Positions 15,945-25,384 of a DNA stretch of 64,000 bases are shown piece after piece. The position numbers and the translations under genes are program-made. Numbering within the stretch: the stretch's first letter is position 1; each line of letters starts with the position of its first letter. The notes under the pieces were generated by a model. That model saw only the letters and a list, made by a program, of their open reading frames with translations. It did no database searches and was not told the DNA's origin. The stretch covers positions 62,001 through 126,000 of the forward strand of contig NZ_BMNK01000005.1 of the NCBI RefSeq assembly GCF_014646515.1, given 5' to 3'. Source of the stretch: Nonomuraea glycinis. Its GTDB lineage: Bacteria > Actinomycetota > Actinomycetes > Streptosporangiales > Streptosporangiaceae.

Positions 15945-16021
15945 CGATCGTTTCAATCACGTCAATACTTTGTTAATCAATAACGATCAGTTCATCCGAT
16001 CGTTATTGATCGATTGACGTG
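15945..16021. promoter_or_regulatory. Operator cluster between importer operon and DUF2264 gene
   Basis: The 439-base gap between the divergent dehydrogenase and DUF2264 genes is AT-richer than its surroundings here. CGATCGTTATTGATCG lies at 15997-16012. A 13-base part of it (15998-16010) is repeated in perfect inverted orientation at 15976-15988, nine bases away. A weaker third copy, CGATCGTTTCAATC, starts at 15945. Outer arms CACGTCAAT (15958-15966) and ATTGACGTG (16013-16021) add a further inverted repeat. CGATC-N6-GATCG occurs again in the heparinase promoter at 28530. The rest of the gap (16022-16335) shows no gene. Confidence 0.6.
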
Positions 16022-16335
16022 TTGTGCCCCTTTCCTGCGGGACATCGGTGGTGCCGATGCAACACGGCGAGCAAGTGATGCTGCCACCGGCCCCTTCTGG
16101 GCGTCAAGGGCGGTGCACGGAGGCGATCGGAGTGAGCGTTTCTGATCGTAAACGAGCACAGTTGTCTTGACGCCTCGCGGTCGCGATGCCAGCATCACGT
16201 CCCGTCGCCCTCCTGCTGCCGGCAGGGGCGCCCGCCACGACAACCAGCGCGTCCCGACCGGCCCACCGCACAGGCGTCTCGGCGCCGGAGGGCCCCGCCA
16301 CTATCTTCGACACCAGTTCGACACCAGGAGGACCC

Positions 16336-18402
16336 ATGCGCACGCTGCGAGAGTTCGATGACCGGCTGCTCTCGCCGTACACCGGATGGACCAGGAATCA
16401 CTGGGCGGCACTCGCCGACCACCTGCTGCTGTCCGCGCGGCGCTACGCCTCCGACACCCACGCGCGCATCTCCTTCCCCGGCCCGGCCGGGGGCTACGGC
16501 GCCGACGTGGACGGGCTCGAAGGCTTCGCGCGCACCTTCCTGGCCGCCGGGTTCCGGGTGGCGGGGGAGAGCGGGCGCGACCCGCACGGGCTGATGGACT
16601 GGTACGCCCAGGGCCTGGCCGCGGGCACCGACCCGCACTCGCCGGAGCGCTGGGTGCGCCTCGACGAGCACGGCCAGCCCAAGGTCGAGGCCGCCTCCCT
16701 CGCCCTGGTGCTCCACCTGACCAGGCCCTGGCTGTGGGACCGGCTCGACCCGCGCGTGCAGGAACAGGTGGTCGACTACCTGACGCCCGCGATCGGGTCC
16801 GACTACCCGCCGATCAACTGGATCTGGTTCCAGATAGTGGTGGAGCAGTTCCTCCTGTCCGTCGGCGGCCCTGCCCGGCACGGGGACTCGCGCTGGGACG
16901 CACAGCTTGGTGCGCGCGGAGACGTACCGGAAGGTGCGCGCGGGGACGTACAGAGAGATGCGCGGGAAGGTGCGCGGGGGGAAGGGCGCGCGGGCCTGCG
17001 GGCGGACATGCGCCGGGACATCGACGCCGGACTGGCGTTCACGGACGGGTTCGCGCGGGAGAACGGCTGGTACGCCGACGGCGCCGAACGGGCCTACGAC
17101 CACTACTCCGGCTGGGCGCTGCAGTTCTACCCGGTCATCTGGACGGAGATGGCGGCCGGCGACCCGGCGGCCGACTCGCGGCGGGCCGTCTATCTGGAGC
17201 GCCTGGAGCGCTACCTGCGGGACGCGGTCCACCTGGTCGGCGCCGACGGATCCCCCCTCATTCAGGGGCGCAGCCTCACCTACCGGTTCGCCGCCGCCAC
17301 CCCGTTCTGGACGGGTGCCTATGCCGGCCTCGCCACCCCCGCCCCCGGCCTCCTGCGCCGCGCCGCCTCCGGCATCGTCCGCCACTTCGCCGAGCACGGC
17401 GCCCCCGACGACGACGGCGTCCTCACCCTCGGCTGGCACCACCCCTGGCGGCCCATCGCCCAGACGTACTCCGGCCCCGGCTCCCCCTACTGGGCGGCCA
17501 AGGGGATGTTCGGCCTGGCGCTGCCCGCCGACCACCCGGTATGGACCGCCGTCGAGGAGCCCCTCCCCGCCGAGACCGGCGACTTCCAGTTTGCCGTCCC
17601 CGCCCCCGGCTGGCTGGTCAGCGGCACCCGCGCCGACGGCGTCGTCCGCGTGCTCAACCACGGCACCGACCACTCACATCCGGGCACGAACCTGACCGAC
17701 TCACCCCTGTACGCGCGCCTCGGCTACTCCACCGCCACCTCTCCCGCCCTCGCGGGCGAGCACGCCGCCGAGCCCCTGGACCAGTCGGCCGCCATCCTCG
17801 ACGAGCACGGCCTGCCCAGCCACCGCACCGGCTTCGACACCCTCCTCGTCGACCGCCTCCCCACCGGAACCCTCCTCGGCGCCTCCCGCTGGCAGGCCCA
17901 CTGGGTCACCCCCGACCCCACCACCCTCGACCACGGCTCCGGCCGCTCGGGCAAGGTCCGCCTCGGCCCCCACCTCACCGTCCTGTCCGCCGTACGCGGC
18001 CCTTGGGAGGTACGCCTGATCCGCCTCACCGCGGCCGGCGACGTAACCGGCCCCCTGCGCATCGGCGGCTGGCCCCTCCCCGCCCAGACCCCCTCCACCG
18101 ACGACCTCTCCTCCGGTGGGGCCTCGAACGGCGCCCTTCACTCACGCGTCATCCCTGGCCCGAGCCTGGACCTGTCCGGAGTGACCGCCGCCGAGGACTC
18201 CTCACCGCTCGCCCCCTGGACCCTGATCCCGTGGTGCGCCACGAGCACGCCCGCCCAGCCGGAGCAGTGGTACGAGGCCGCCGTCTTCCTCGGCGCTCAG
18301 GCCCCGGAGGAATCGCCGACGGTCTCCTGGGACGGCTCATCAGCCCACCTCACCTGGCCGGACGGCACCACCGACACCGTGGACACGTACACCCTCGGCT
18401 GA
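16336..18402 (+). CDS. DUF2264 protein, probable GH154-type glycosidase
   Basis: A 688-residue protein with the DUF2264 signature: an N-terminal helical (alpha/alpha-barrel) domain containing YTGWTRNHWAALADHLL, INWIWFQIVVEQFLL and GWYADGAERAYDHYSGWALQFYP, and a C-terminal beta-rich part. As I recall, DUF2264 members characterised in gut bacteria are beta-glucuronidases (GH154), so removal of a uronic-acid cap is plausible. No signal peptide is seen with ATG 16336 (AGGAGG four bases upstream), so it would act on imported oligosaccharides. The protein carries a repeat-encoded insertion near residues 192-220. It is transcribed away from the sugar-importer operon and shares its operator region. 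Confidence 0.8.
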   Translation: MRTLREFDDRLLSPYTGWTRNHWAALADHLLLSARRYASDTHARISFPGPAGGYGADVDGLEGFARTFLAAGFRVAGESGRDPHGLMDWYAQGLAAGTDPHSPERWVRLDEHGQPKVEAASLALVLHLTRPWLWDRLDPRVQEQVVDYLTPAIGSDYPPINWIWFQIVVEQFLLSVGGPARHGDSRWDAQLGARGDVPEGARGDVQRDAREGARGEGRAGLRADMRRDIDAGLAFTDGFARENGWYADGAERAYDHYSGWALQFYPVIWTEMAAGDPAADSRRAVYLERLERYLRDAVHLVGADGSPLIQGRSLTYRFAAATPFWTGAYAGLATPAPGLLRRAASGIVRHFAEHGAPDDDGVLTLGWHHPWRPIAQTYSGPGSPYWAAKGMFGLALPADHPVWTAVEEPLPAETGDFQFAVPAPGWLVSGTRADGVVRVLNHGTDHSHPGTNLTDSPLYARLGYSTATSPALAGEHAAEPLDQSAAILDEHGLPSHRTGFDTLLVDRLPTGTLLGASRWQAHWVTPDPTTLDHGSGRSGKVRLGPHLTVLSAVRGPWEVRLIRLTAAGDVTGPLRIGGWPLPAQTPSTDDLSSGGASNGALHSRVIPGPSLDLSGVTAAEDSSPLAPWTLIPWCATSTPAQPEQWYEAAVFLGAQAPEESPTVSWDGSSAHLTWPDGTTDTVDTYTLG
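16909..16990. repeat. 24-bp in-frame minisatellite inside the DUF2264 gene
   Basis: Two full 24-base units (16909-16932, 16933-16956) and partial copies encode GARGDVPE, GARGDVQR, DARE and GARGEGRA. The repeat breaks an otherwise conserved region between the WIWFQIVVEQFLLSVGG segment and RRDIDAGLAFTDGF. The unit core GGAGACGTAC is shared with a minisatellite in a different gene at 43408-43527. Confidence 0.85.
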
Positions 18403-18522
18403 CTGCTAGCCCGTACACGTGTCCCCTCGTGACCCGCGTACGGGACTTCAGGAGTTCTGGCATGCGGGCGGCGGCACCACCCACGTCTACAGCATCGATG
18501 ACCTCCCCGGTAACGTGCGGTC

Positions 18523-18669
18523 ATGACCGAGATGCTGACGGTAACGCCCGATGATGCCTTGGCGATGCTGCTGGAGGGCAACCAGCGGTTCGTCGCCGGC
18601 GCGCCGGAGCATCCCAACCAGGACGCCGCCCGCCGCGCCGAGACCGCGCCGGAATCTCCTGGCCATTGA
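18523..18669 (+). pseudogene. Truncated beta-carbonic anhydrase (N-terminal remnant)
   Basis: A 48-codon reading frame opens MTEMLTVTPDDALAMLLEGN and continues QRFVAGAPEHPNQDAARRAE, which matches the start of actinobacterial beta-carbonic anhydrases (normally about 190-220 residues). It then reads ETAPESPGH and stops. The zinc-binding CxDSR and HxxC motifs are absent, and the next 140 bases do not encode them. I call it a remnant left by a deletion. It is too short to be an active enzyme. Confidence 0.75.
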
Positions 18670-18758
18670 CCACCGGGACTCACAGCCTGGCTGCTGCCGG
18701 CGCGCTCCAGGTTCGGCATGGCCGGGAAGGTGTCCGCCGAGCCGCATGCGGTGCGCGA

Positions 18759-18794
18759 GCTCATCCGGCCTCGTGCTCGTGAGGCCGGATGAGC
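18759..18794 (-). terminator. Perfect 14-bp hairpin downstream of serine hydrolase gene
   Basis: GCTCATCCGGCCTC (18759-18772) and GAGGCCGGATGAGC (18781-18794) form a perfect 14-pair stem with an eight-base loop, 16 bases after the stop of the minus-strand serine hydrolase. No T-run follows, so it is a GC-type terminator of the kind common in actinomycetes. Confidence 0.65.
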
Positions 18795-18810
18795 CGGTGC
18801 TATTGAGCGG

Positions 18811-19995
18811 TCATCGTGATCTCGGCGGGCACATCTCGGCTTCCGTTTCCTCGGTGAGGATGCTGATCGGGTTGCCCCAGTCGCCGTTGATGTTGGTGAC
18901 GACCATGTGCTTGCCGTCTCGGGTGCCCATCGCGTACGTCCAGGAGCCGTGGATCCTGCCGCCGTTGCCCCAGACCGTCACGCCGCAGGACAGCTTCTGG
19001 GAGAAGATTCCGAGCCCGTAGGCGGTGTTGTCGATCCACTGCGCGCCCTTGGTGGAGACGGTGGTGAACATCTCCTTTTGCAGCGCGGGCGGCAGCAAAC
19101 GGCCGTTCAGCACTGCCCGATAGAAGGTGTGCAGGTCGTTCATGGTCGAGACGATGCTGCCGGCTGACCCGGCCCAGGAGGGGTTCATGTCGGTGAGGTC
19201 GTAGGGGGTTGTGGTGTCCTCGCCGACCGGGAACTTGACGTAGTGCCGTGCGTGCGGCTTGCGCAGCTTCGTGTCTTCGCCCGGCAGGTACGTCTTCCGC
19301 AGGCCGAGCGGGCGGATGATGCGCCGGTTGATCTCTTCGGCGTAGGACCTGCCGGTGACCTTCTCGATGATCATTCCGGCGAGCGTGAAGTTGGTGTTGG
19401 AGTAACCCCACCCCTTGCCAGGCGCGAAGGAGGGCGGGTTACGCATGGCTGTCTTCACCAGTTGCTCGGGACGGTAGCTATTGAAACGGGCCTTGAGGAA
19501 GGCGGTGCTCCACTGTTCGGTCGCCAGGTCCGCATCCGAGGTGTAGGAGAAGATGCCGCTGGTCTGGTTGAGCAGTTGCCTGACGGTGATCTTGCTGCCG
19601 TCGTGGCCGTTGCCCTTCACCACGCCAGGCAGCCACTTGTCCACGGTGTCGTCCAGGCTCAGCCGGCCCTCGGCCACCAGCTTCAACACCACGACCGCGA
19701 CGAACGTCTTGGTGGTGCTGCCGGCCCGGAAGTACTCCTGCCGGCGGCGCTTGAGGCCGGTGTCGGTGTCGGCCACGCCTGCCGTACCGAACCATGACCT
19801 GCGGCCGTCACGGACTTCAGCCATGGCGCCGGGCATGCCGTCGGCCACGGCTCGGTCAAGCACCCGCTGGAGCCGGGCGTGGTCGTCGGTGTGGCGGTCG
19901 GCGTGGACGCCGGCCGCCGCCGCCGACGCGCTTACGGTCACGGCGACTGCGGCGGCGAGCAGGCAGGCGGTGGTGGTGCGGAGGATCTCGGTCAT
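18811..19995 (-). CDS. Secreted serine hydrolase (beta-lactamase/D,D-carboxypeptidase fold)
   Basis: A 394-residue exported protein with a signal peptide at about 1-30 (ending SASAAAAG). The penicillin-binding-type triad is visible: SxxK in AGSTTKTFVA, YxN in WGYSNTNFTLAG, and a C-terminal GNGGRIHGSWTYA segment in the KTG position. The closest family is D-alanyl-D-alanine carboxypeptidase/esterase class C (Streptomyces R61-like); an esterase role is possible. The start at 19995 puts the signal peptide at the N-terminus; ATG 20013 is an alternative, and neither has a clear ribosome binding site. A paralogue lies 470 bases upstream, separated by a pseudogene. Confidence 0.85.
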   Translation of the reverse strand: MTEILRTTTACLLAAAVAVTVSASAAAAGVHADRHTDDHARLQRVLDRAVADGMPGAMAEVRDGRRSWFGTAGVADTDTGLKRRRQEYFRAGSTTKTFVAVVVLKLVAEGRLSLDDTVDKWLPGVVKGNGHDGSKITVRQLLNQTSGIFSYTSDADLATEQWSTAFLKARFNSYRPEQLVKTAMRNPPSFAPGKGWGYSNTNFTLAGMIIEKVTGRSYAEEINRRIIRPLGLRKTYLPGEDTKLRKPHARHYVKFPVGEDTTTPYDLTDMNPSWAGSAGSIVSTMNDLHTFYRAVLNGRLLPPALQKEMFTTVSTKGAQWIDNTAYGLGIFSQKLSCGVTVWGNGGRIHGSWTYAMGTRDGKHMVVTNINGDWGNPISILTEETEAEMCPPRSR

Positions 19996-20044
19996 GGGTC
20001 GATCGCCATTCATACAGGTGGAGTGTTGGTGTAGGGGAATACGT

Positions 20045-20450
20045 GAGTCAGCTGGTGACACGGTGGAGCAGGATGTCGCCCTAGGTGACGTGGGCGTCGA
20101 GCTCGACGGTGTTGCCGTCGGACACCTCGGAGTCGTCGCCCAGGTTGTCGTGGACCCTGCCGAGCGCGGTCTTGGCGTCCGCCAGTACGGCGGTGCCGTT
20201 CGAGTACGGCGGTGCCGTTCGGATCCCGACGTTGATCGTCCCGGCGCCGACGTCCAGATCGGCGCGCCCGCGCGCCATCGCGCCGACCTAGACGGCGCCT
20301 TGCTCGACGGTCATGCGCAGGCCGTCTTCTGCCCGGTCCACCGTGACGTTCCCGCCGCCGTTGCCGATCACGGTGGCGCCGGTCCTTGACCGTCAGGCGG
20401 CCGCCTGCGTAGGTGATCGGGGGTTCGCTTTCAGCGGGGGTCGCTGGCGG
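20045..20450 (-). pseudogene. DUF4097-family pseudogene
   Basis: On the minus strand this stretch encodes recognisable pieces of a DUF4097 beta-helix protein: ITYAGGRLTVKD, then in another frame ATVIGNGGGNVTVDRAEDGLRM, then SNGTAVLADAKTALGRVH, and finally TVELDAHVT-stop-GDILLHR. At least two in-frame stops, one frameshift and a missing N-terminal half show it is broken. A 19-base tandem duplication (unit AGTACGGCGGTGCCGTTCG, 20184-20202 and 20203-20221) changes the frame. It separates the two serine hydrolase genes and was probably once co-transcribed with them. Confidence 0.75.
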
Positions 20451-20459
20451 GCGGCGTGC

Positions 20460-21605
20460 TTACGCACCGATGGAAACGCCGAACTCCGCTTCGATGACTT
20501 TGAACATGGGGTCCCAGGACTTCCACTCGGTGTTGGTGTGCACGGCGACGGTGTGCCGGCCATCGGGAGTGCCGACCGCGAAGAAATAGGAGCCCCAGAA
20601 GCTGCCGCCGACGCCGCGCAGCGTCCGGCCGCCGGTCGCCTGCTCGTCGAACTCGAACATGCCCAGGCCGTAGCGGGCGTACGGCATCCAGTAGCCGCCC
20701 TCGGTGGAGACCGTGGTCCACATCTGCCGGTGCTGTGCGGGCGGCAGGAGGCTGCCGGTGGTCATCGCGTTGAAGAAGCGGATCATGTCCGTCGTAGTGG
20801 AGACGACGTTGCCGGCCGCGTAGCCCAGGGAGGAGTTGAGCTCGGTGACGTCCAGAGGCGGCAGGCCGGGCTCCTCCATCAGCGATTCCCAGTTCTCCGG
20901 GGTGACCGCGGCCGGGTCGGCGCCGTCCTTGAGGAACTGGTGGGAGTAGCCTCGCGGGTGCGGACTGGGGTAACCGGTCTCGGTGGTGGGGCGCACGCGG
21001 GTGTGGGTCAGGCCGAGCGGCTGGACGACCCGGCGGTCGACCTCGTCGGCGTAGCTGTTGCCGGTGACCTTCTCGATGATCGCGCCGGCGATGTAGAAGC
21101 CGCCGTTGGCGTACTCGAAGCGTTCGCCCGGCGCACCGACCGGCGACTGGGACACCGCCACCCGCAGCAGTTCCTCGGTGCTGAAGGTGTCGAAGCGATG
21201 CCGGTCGAACCCGGAGCGGGTGGCGTAGCGCTGGCTGACCTCCGGGGCCAGGCCGGTGGCGAACAGGCCGCTGGTGTTGCTGAGCAGGTGCTTGATGGTG
21301 ATCTTGTCACCGTCGTAGCCGTTGACGTCCAGCACGCCGGGCAGGTGGGCGTTGACCGTGTCGTCGAGGCTGAGGCCGGCCTCGGCCTCCAGGGCCAGAA
21401 GCGTCGCGGACGTGAAGGCCTTGCCGCTGCTGCCGGCGTGAAAGTACTCCCCCGGCACGCGCGGGGAGCCGGTTTCGATGTCGGCCACGCCGGCGGTGCC
21501 GAACCAGGTGCGGTCGCCGTCCTTGACCTCGGCGACGATGCCGGGAATGCCGACCTCGGCCACCGACCAGTCGAGCACCTGCTGCACGTTCTCGTGGGCT
21601 GCCAT
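20460..21605 (-). CDS. Serine hydrolase, beta-lactamase fold
   Basis: A 381-residue paralogue of the enzyme encoded downstream. SxxK is SSGK (HAGSSGKAFTSATLL), YxN is YANG (FEYANGGFYIAG), and the third motif region is LRGVGGSFWGSYFFA. Unlike the other copy it has no signal peptide when started at ATG 21605 (AAAGG upstream), so it may be a cytoplasmic esterase. Longer in-frame starts add only basic residues. It shares a 141-base divergent promoter region with the large BTAD regulator, which may control it. A GGACGT/ACGTCC inverted repeat lies at 21619-21639 in its leader. Confidence 0.83.
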   Translation of the reverse strand: MAAHENVQQVLDWSVAEVGIPGIVAEVKDGDRTWFGTAGVADIETGSPRVPGEYFHAGSSGKAFTSATLLALEAEAGLSLDDTVNAHLPGVLDVNGYDGDKITIKHLLSNTSGLFATGLAPEVSQRYATRSGFDRHRFDTFSTEELLRVAVSQSPVGAPGERFEYANGGFYIAGAIIEKVTGNSYADEVDRRVVQPLGLTHTRVRPTTETGYPSPHPRGYSHQFLKDGADPAAVTPENWESLMEEPGLPPLDVTELNSSLGYAAGNVVSTTTDMIRFFNAMTTGSLLPPAQHRQMWTTVSTEGGYWMPYARYGLGMFEFDEQATGGRTLRGVGGSFWGSYFFAVGTPDGRHTVAVHTNTEWKSWDPMFKVIEAEFGVSIGA

Positions 21606-21746
21606 TGCACTACCTTTCGGACGTTTCTTCCGTACGTCCTCCACGGTGTCCACCGGCGCTTACATGCGTCTTAGAACGCTCTTTTAGCCGGTATGGCGCC
21701 ACTTTCAAACGGCACGTGCGCGTCTTCGTGCTCATAGCCTTTGTGC

Positions 21747-24700
21747 ATGCGGATGGAGTTGCTGGGACCGGTCCGGGCCTGTGCCGACGATGGCACGCCG
21801 ATCGAGGTCGGCGGCGTCATGGTCCGAGCGCTGCTGGCCCGGCTGGCTCTGGCCGAGGGAGAGATGGTGCCGGTCGACGCACTCGTTGACGGCCTGTGGG
21901 GGGAGCATCCGCGCGGTGGCACCGTGAACGCACTGCATGGACTGGTGCATCGGCTGCGCAAAGCTCTGGGCGAGGCTGAGGTCGTGGAGAGGGCGGCCGG
22001 CGGGTACCGCCTGCACGTACGCGCCGAGGACGTCGACGCCTGTCGGTTCGAGGAGAAGGCGAAGCGGGGCGGTCGCGAACTGGCCGCGGGTGACGTGCGG
22101 CGAGCGGCCTCGCTGCTGGACGAGGCGCTGGCGCTGTGGCGGGGAGACGCGCTGGCCGACGTGCGTGACACCCCCTTCGCCGCCACGGCCGGCGCGCGGC
22201 TGGACGAGCTACGGGTCGCGGCCATGGAAGACCGTTTCGAGGCGGAGCTGCGACTGGGCCACCACGACGAGATCCTGGCCGATATGGCGGCGATGGCCGC
22301 CGGTCACCCGCTGCGCGAACGGCTGGCCGGATTGCGCATGCGAGCGTTGCACGCGGCAGGCCGCCAGTCCGACGCGCTGGCCGTGTTCGGCCAGGTCCGC
22401 GGCACCCTCGCCGAGGAACTGGGCGTCGACCCCTCCGAGGACCTCCGCGAGACGTACCTCGCCGTACTGCGGGGTGAGCGGGATTACCCCCAGGCGCGAC
22501 AGGCCCGGCCGCACGCAGTGCCAGGACGTCTGCCCGCCCAGCTGACCAGCTTCGTCGGCAGGCAGGAGGAGCTGAGGTTGCTGGCCGGGTTGCTGGAGTC
22601 CTCCCGGCTGGTCACCGTCGTGGGCCCCGGAGGAGTGGGCAAGACCCGGCTGGCCGTGGAGGCCGTGAGCCGGCATCGGGTCCATCAGCGAGGCCGGGCC
22701 TGGCTGGTCTCCCTGGCCGCGGTGAACACGGCCGACGGGCTGGTGGAGGCGGTGCTGAGCACGATCAGCCTCGCCGGAGCCCAGCCGGCCGGCACGCTAC
22801 TGGAGCGGGTGGTCAACCTGCTCGCCGGTGGTGAAGGCGTGCTGGTTCTGGACAACTGCGAACAGATCTCCGGAGCCGCCGCGGAGTTCGCCGGGCAGGT
22901 GCTGGAGCGCCAGCCGGACCTGACCATCCTGGCCACGAGCCGGGAACCGCTGGACGTCATGGGTGAGGCGCTGTGCCGCCTGGGACCCCTCGGCCTCCCC
23001 CCGGGGCACGCGGATCGCGATCGTGTCTCCGCATCGGCCGCGGTGCGGCTGTTCCTCGACCGGGCGGGAGCCGTACGACCCGGCTTCGCACTGGACGCGT
23101 CGACCGCTGGGCCGGTCGTGGACATCGTGCGCCGGCTGGACGGGCTGCCGCTCGCCCTGGAACTGGCCGCGGCACGCCTGCGGACCATGAGCGCCGAGCA
23201 GATCGCCCGGCGGCTGGATGACCGCTTCCGGCTGCTCAGCACCGGTAACCGGACCGCCCAGCCCCGCCAGCAGACGCTGCATGCGGTCATTGAGTGGAGC
23301 TGGGATCTCCTCACCTCACAAGAGCGCACACTGGCCGCCCGAATATCGATATTTCCGGCGCGGACGGGTATCGCGGTGATCGAAGCGGTCTGCGCGGATG
23401 AGACGCTTCCCGCGGACGAGGTCGTCTACCTCCTGGACTCCCTGGTCGACAAATCCATCGTGGAGCGGGCCGGCGACGGCTACCGGATGCTGGAAACCAT
23501 CCGGGCACACGCGGCGGGGAAGCTCCGACTCGCAGGAGAGACCGACGCCGTCCTGCGTGGGCTCACCCGGTACTTCGCGGACCTGGCCGACGAACACGAG
23601 CCGCTGCTGCGCTCGGACAAGCAGGCGGAGTCGCTGCGGCTGTTCCAGGCCGAGTACGACAACCTGATGTACGCCCTGCAAACGGCCATCGACGGAGACG
23701 ACGCCGAGACCGCGGCCCGGATGCTCGGACCGCTGTACTGGTACTGGGTCATGCTCCGCTACGACGCCCGGGCCGAGACCTACATCGCCAAGGTCACCGA
23801 GTTCGGCGACGCGCTGCCCGCGGACGCCCGCGCCGCGTTCACCGCGATCCACCTGGTGGGCGTCGAGGGCGGGCCGATCACTGACCACGAGCGGCTCCGC
23901 GCGCTCATCGGCGACTGCGCGCGCACGGGCGCGCTGCGCCGCTATCCGATGCTGCTGACGATAGTGCTGGTGATGGCGGCGATACTCGGGCTGGACGAGC
24001 TGCTCGATCAAGAGATCGCCCGGGTGCGCAGCGGCTCGGACCGCTGGGCGATCGCCTGCACCTTCATGATCGAAGCCATGCGCCATCGCGAACAGGGCGA
24101 CCGGGAAGGCTTCGCGACCGCGATGACCACGGCACTGCGCCTGTTCGAGGAGACGGGCGATCGGTGGTGGACGGCGAAGGCGCTGTACGGCCTGGCTCAG
24201 ATCCACGCCATCGCCGGAGACCACGACCAGGCGATCACCGCCTACGAGCATAGCCTCGCGATCGCCACCGACCTCGGCTCGCAGGACGAGGTCTCCACCC
24301 GGCTCGGGCTCGCCACGGAACGCATGCGCGCCGGCGACCTGGCCGGCGCGAGGCGTGACATCGACACCGCCGAACGAGCGGCCTGGCGGCGTGGACAGCC
24401 GGCGCTGGAGATCGAGGTGCTCGGCGTCCAAGCAGAACTGCACCGCCGCTCCGGAGAGGTCGAACGCGCCGATCAAGCGCTCGACCGGATGGAGGCGCTC
24501 CTGCGCAAGCTGCCCCAGTCGGCGGAGGCCATCGACCCTCGGCTGCTCCTCGCTCGGGTAGCCAACCTCCTCACCGCTGGCGACGCCGTACGCGCCCGCG
24601 AACTGATGCCCCGCGCTGTTGAGGCGGCGCAGGCGATCATGGATGCTTCCTTGGCTGCTCAACTCCTGGCCAGGCTACTGTTGCTGGAGGGCGATCCGGC

Positions 24701-24893
24701 AGGCGCGGCCACCGCGCTCGGCCTGAGTCAGACCATCCGCGGCGCCTTCGACCACGGCGACACCGAACTGCGCTGCCTCACGGAGATGCTCGCGGAGTCG
24801 CTCGGCCGTACCGACTACGACGGCGCCTATGAACGCGGCGCCGACCTGACCCCACACGAGGCCACCGACCGTCTGACAAAGTTACGTGTATAA
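21747..24893 (+). CDS. AfsR/SARP-type regulator with BTAD, NB-ARC and TPR regions
   Basis: A 1048-residue transcriptional regulator. Domains in order: an OmpR-like winged-helix DNA-binding domain (about 1-92), a bacterial transcriptional activation domain (95-245), an NB-ARC ATPase with Walker A GPGGVGKT, Walker B VLVLDNCEQ and the sensor ILATSREPLD (about 265-520), then a long helical TPR-like C-terminus. Such proteins switch on secondary-metabolite or stress genes in response to an unknown signal. No biosynthetic cluster lies nearby; the divergent serine hydrolase is its nearest possible target. ATG 21747 is taken as the start, with no obvious ribosome binding site, so a leaderless mRNA is possible. 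Confidence 0.9.
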   Translation: MRMELLGPVRACADDGTPIEVGGVMVRALLARLALAEGEMVPVDALVDGLWGEHPRGGTVNALHGLVHRLRKALGEAEVVERAAGGYRLHVRAEDVDACRFEEKAKRGGRELAAGDVRRAASLLDEALALWRGDALADVRDTPFAATAGARLDELRVAAMEDRFEAELRLGHHDEILADMAAMAAGHPLRERLAGLRMRALHAAGRQSDALAVFGQVRGTLAEELGVDPSEDLRETYLAVLRGERDYPQARQARPHAVPGRLPAQLTSFVGRQEELRLLAGLLESSRLVTVVGPGGVGKTRLAVEAVSRHRVHQRGRAWLVSLAAVNTADGLVEAVLSTISLAGAQPAGTLLERVVNLLAGGEGVLVLDNCEQISGAAAEFAGQVLERQPDLTILATSREPLDVMGEALCRLGPLGLPPGHADRDRVSASAAVRLFLDRAGAVRPGFALDASTAGPVVDIVRRLDGLPLALELAAARLRTMSAEQIARRLDDRFRLLSTGNRTAQPRQQTLHAVIEWSWDLLTSQERTLAARISIFPARTGIAVIEAVCADETLPADEVVYLLDSLVDKSIVERAGDGYRMLETIRAHAAGKLRLAGETDAVLRGLTRYFADLADEHEPLLRSDKQAESLRLFQAEYDNLMYALQTAIDGDDAETAARMLGPLYWYWVMLRYDARAETYIAKVTEFGDALPADARAAFTAIHLVGVEGGPITDHERLRALIGDCARTGALRRYPMLLTIVLVMAAILGLDELLDQEIARVRSGSDRWAIACTFMIEAMRHREQGDREGFATAMTTALRLFEETGDRWWTAKALYGLAQIHAIAGDHDQAITAYEHSLAIATDLGSQDEVSTRLGLATERMRAGDLAGARRDIDTAERAAWRRGQPALEIEVLGVQAELHRRSGEVERADQALDRMEALLRKLPQSAEAIDPRLLLARVANLLTAGDAVRARELMPRAVEAAQAIMDASLAAQLLARLLLLEGDPAGAATALGLSQTIRGAFDHGDTELRCLTEMLAESLGRTDYDGAYERGADLTPHEATDRLTKLRV

Positions 24894-25384
24894 GTCCAGG
24901 GTGGCAGGGGTATTTGAGCCGATTGTCGTACATGAGGCAGGCCAAGGACGAAGAAAAGAGCAATGTGCCGCACAGGTCGGCGAAGTTCGGCAGCACCCAG
25001 TGGGTCTCCGTTTGCTTGTCCATCGCCTGTCTCCGTGCGATCACACAGCTCACCGGGAGCGGGAACTCACGTGGGTTCGGCATCTCAACGCCTGTTCGCC
25101 CCGTGCGTTCAGCGCGCTGAATGTCGCGAGGGAGGGTCAGCGGAGGGCGGCTTCGAGCGCGTCCGGCGGGGCGGGATCGACGATGACCTGGCCGTACTCG
25201 TCCATGTTCCCTGGTGAGGAACTCCAGGCCGACGTCGGCGGCGCACGTCCCGCCCCGCGGCCGGGTGCGATAGGCGGCATGTCGCTCATTGTCGCTTGGC
25301 AATCACGCATAGTGACGAAAAATGATGCGGCCTCTCTTTGCCGGAGAGGGTCTGGAACCTACTCCTTGACGAGCCGCTGACTCC
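24894..25384. other. Intergenic stretch without a supported gene
   Basis: 491 bases between the BTAD gene and the DeoR-type regulator. I see no complete gene. On the minus strand, around 25140-25260, the text DVGLEFLTRE in one frame and MDEYGQVIVDPAPPDALEAA (then LR and a stop) in another look like the C-terminal end of a frameshifted protein, so this may be a decayed gene. I cannot name its family. No tRNA, terminator or repeat stands out. Confidence 0.4.

Noticed and set aside
18410..18444. Terminator after the DUF2264 gene
   Set aside because: CCCGTAC and GTACGGG pair over only seven bases with a 21-base loop; too weak to list.
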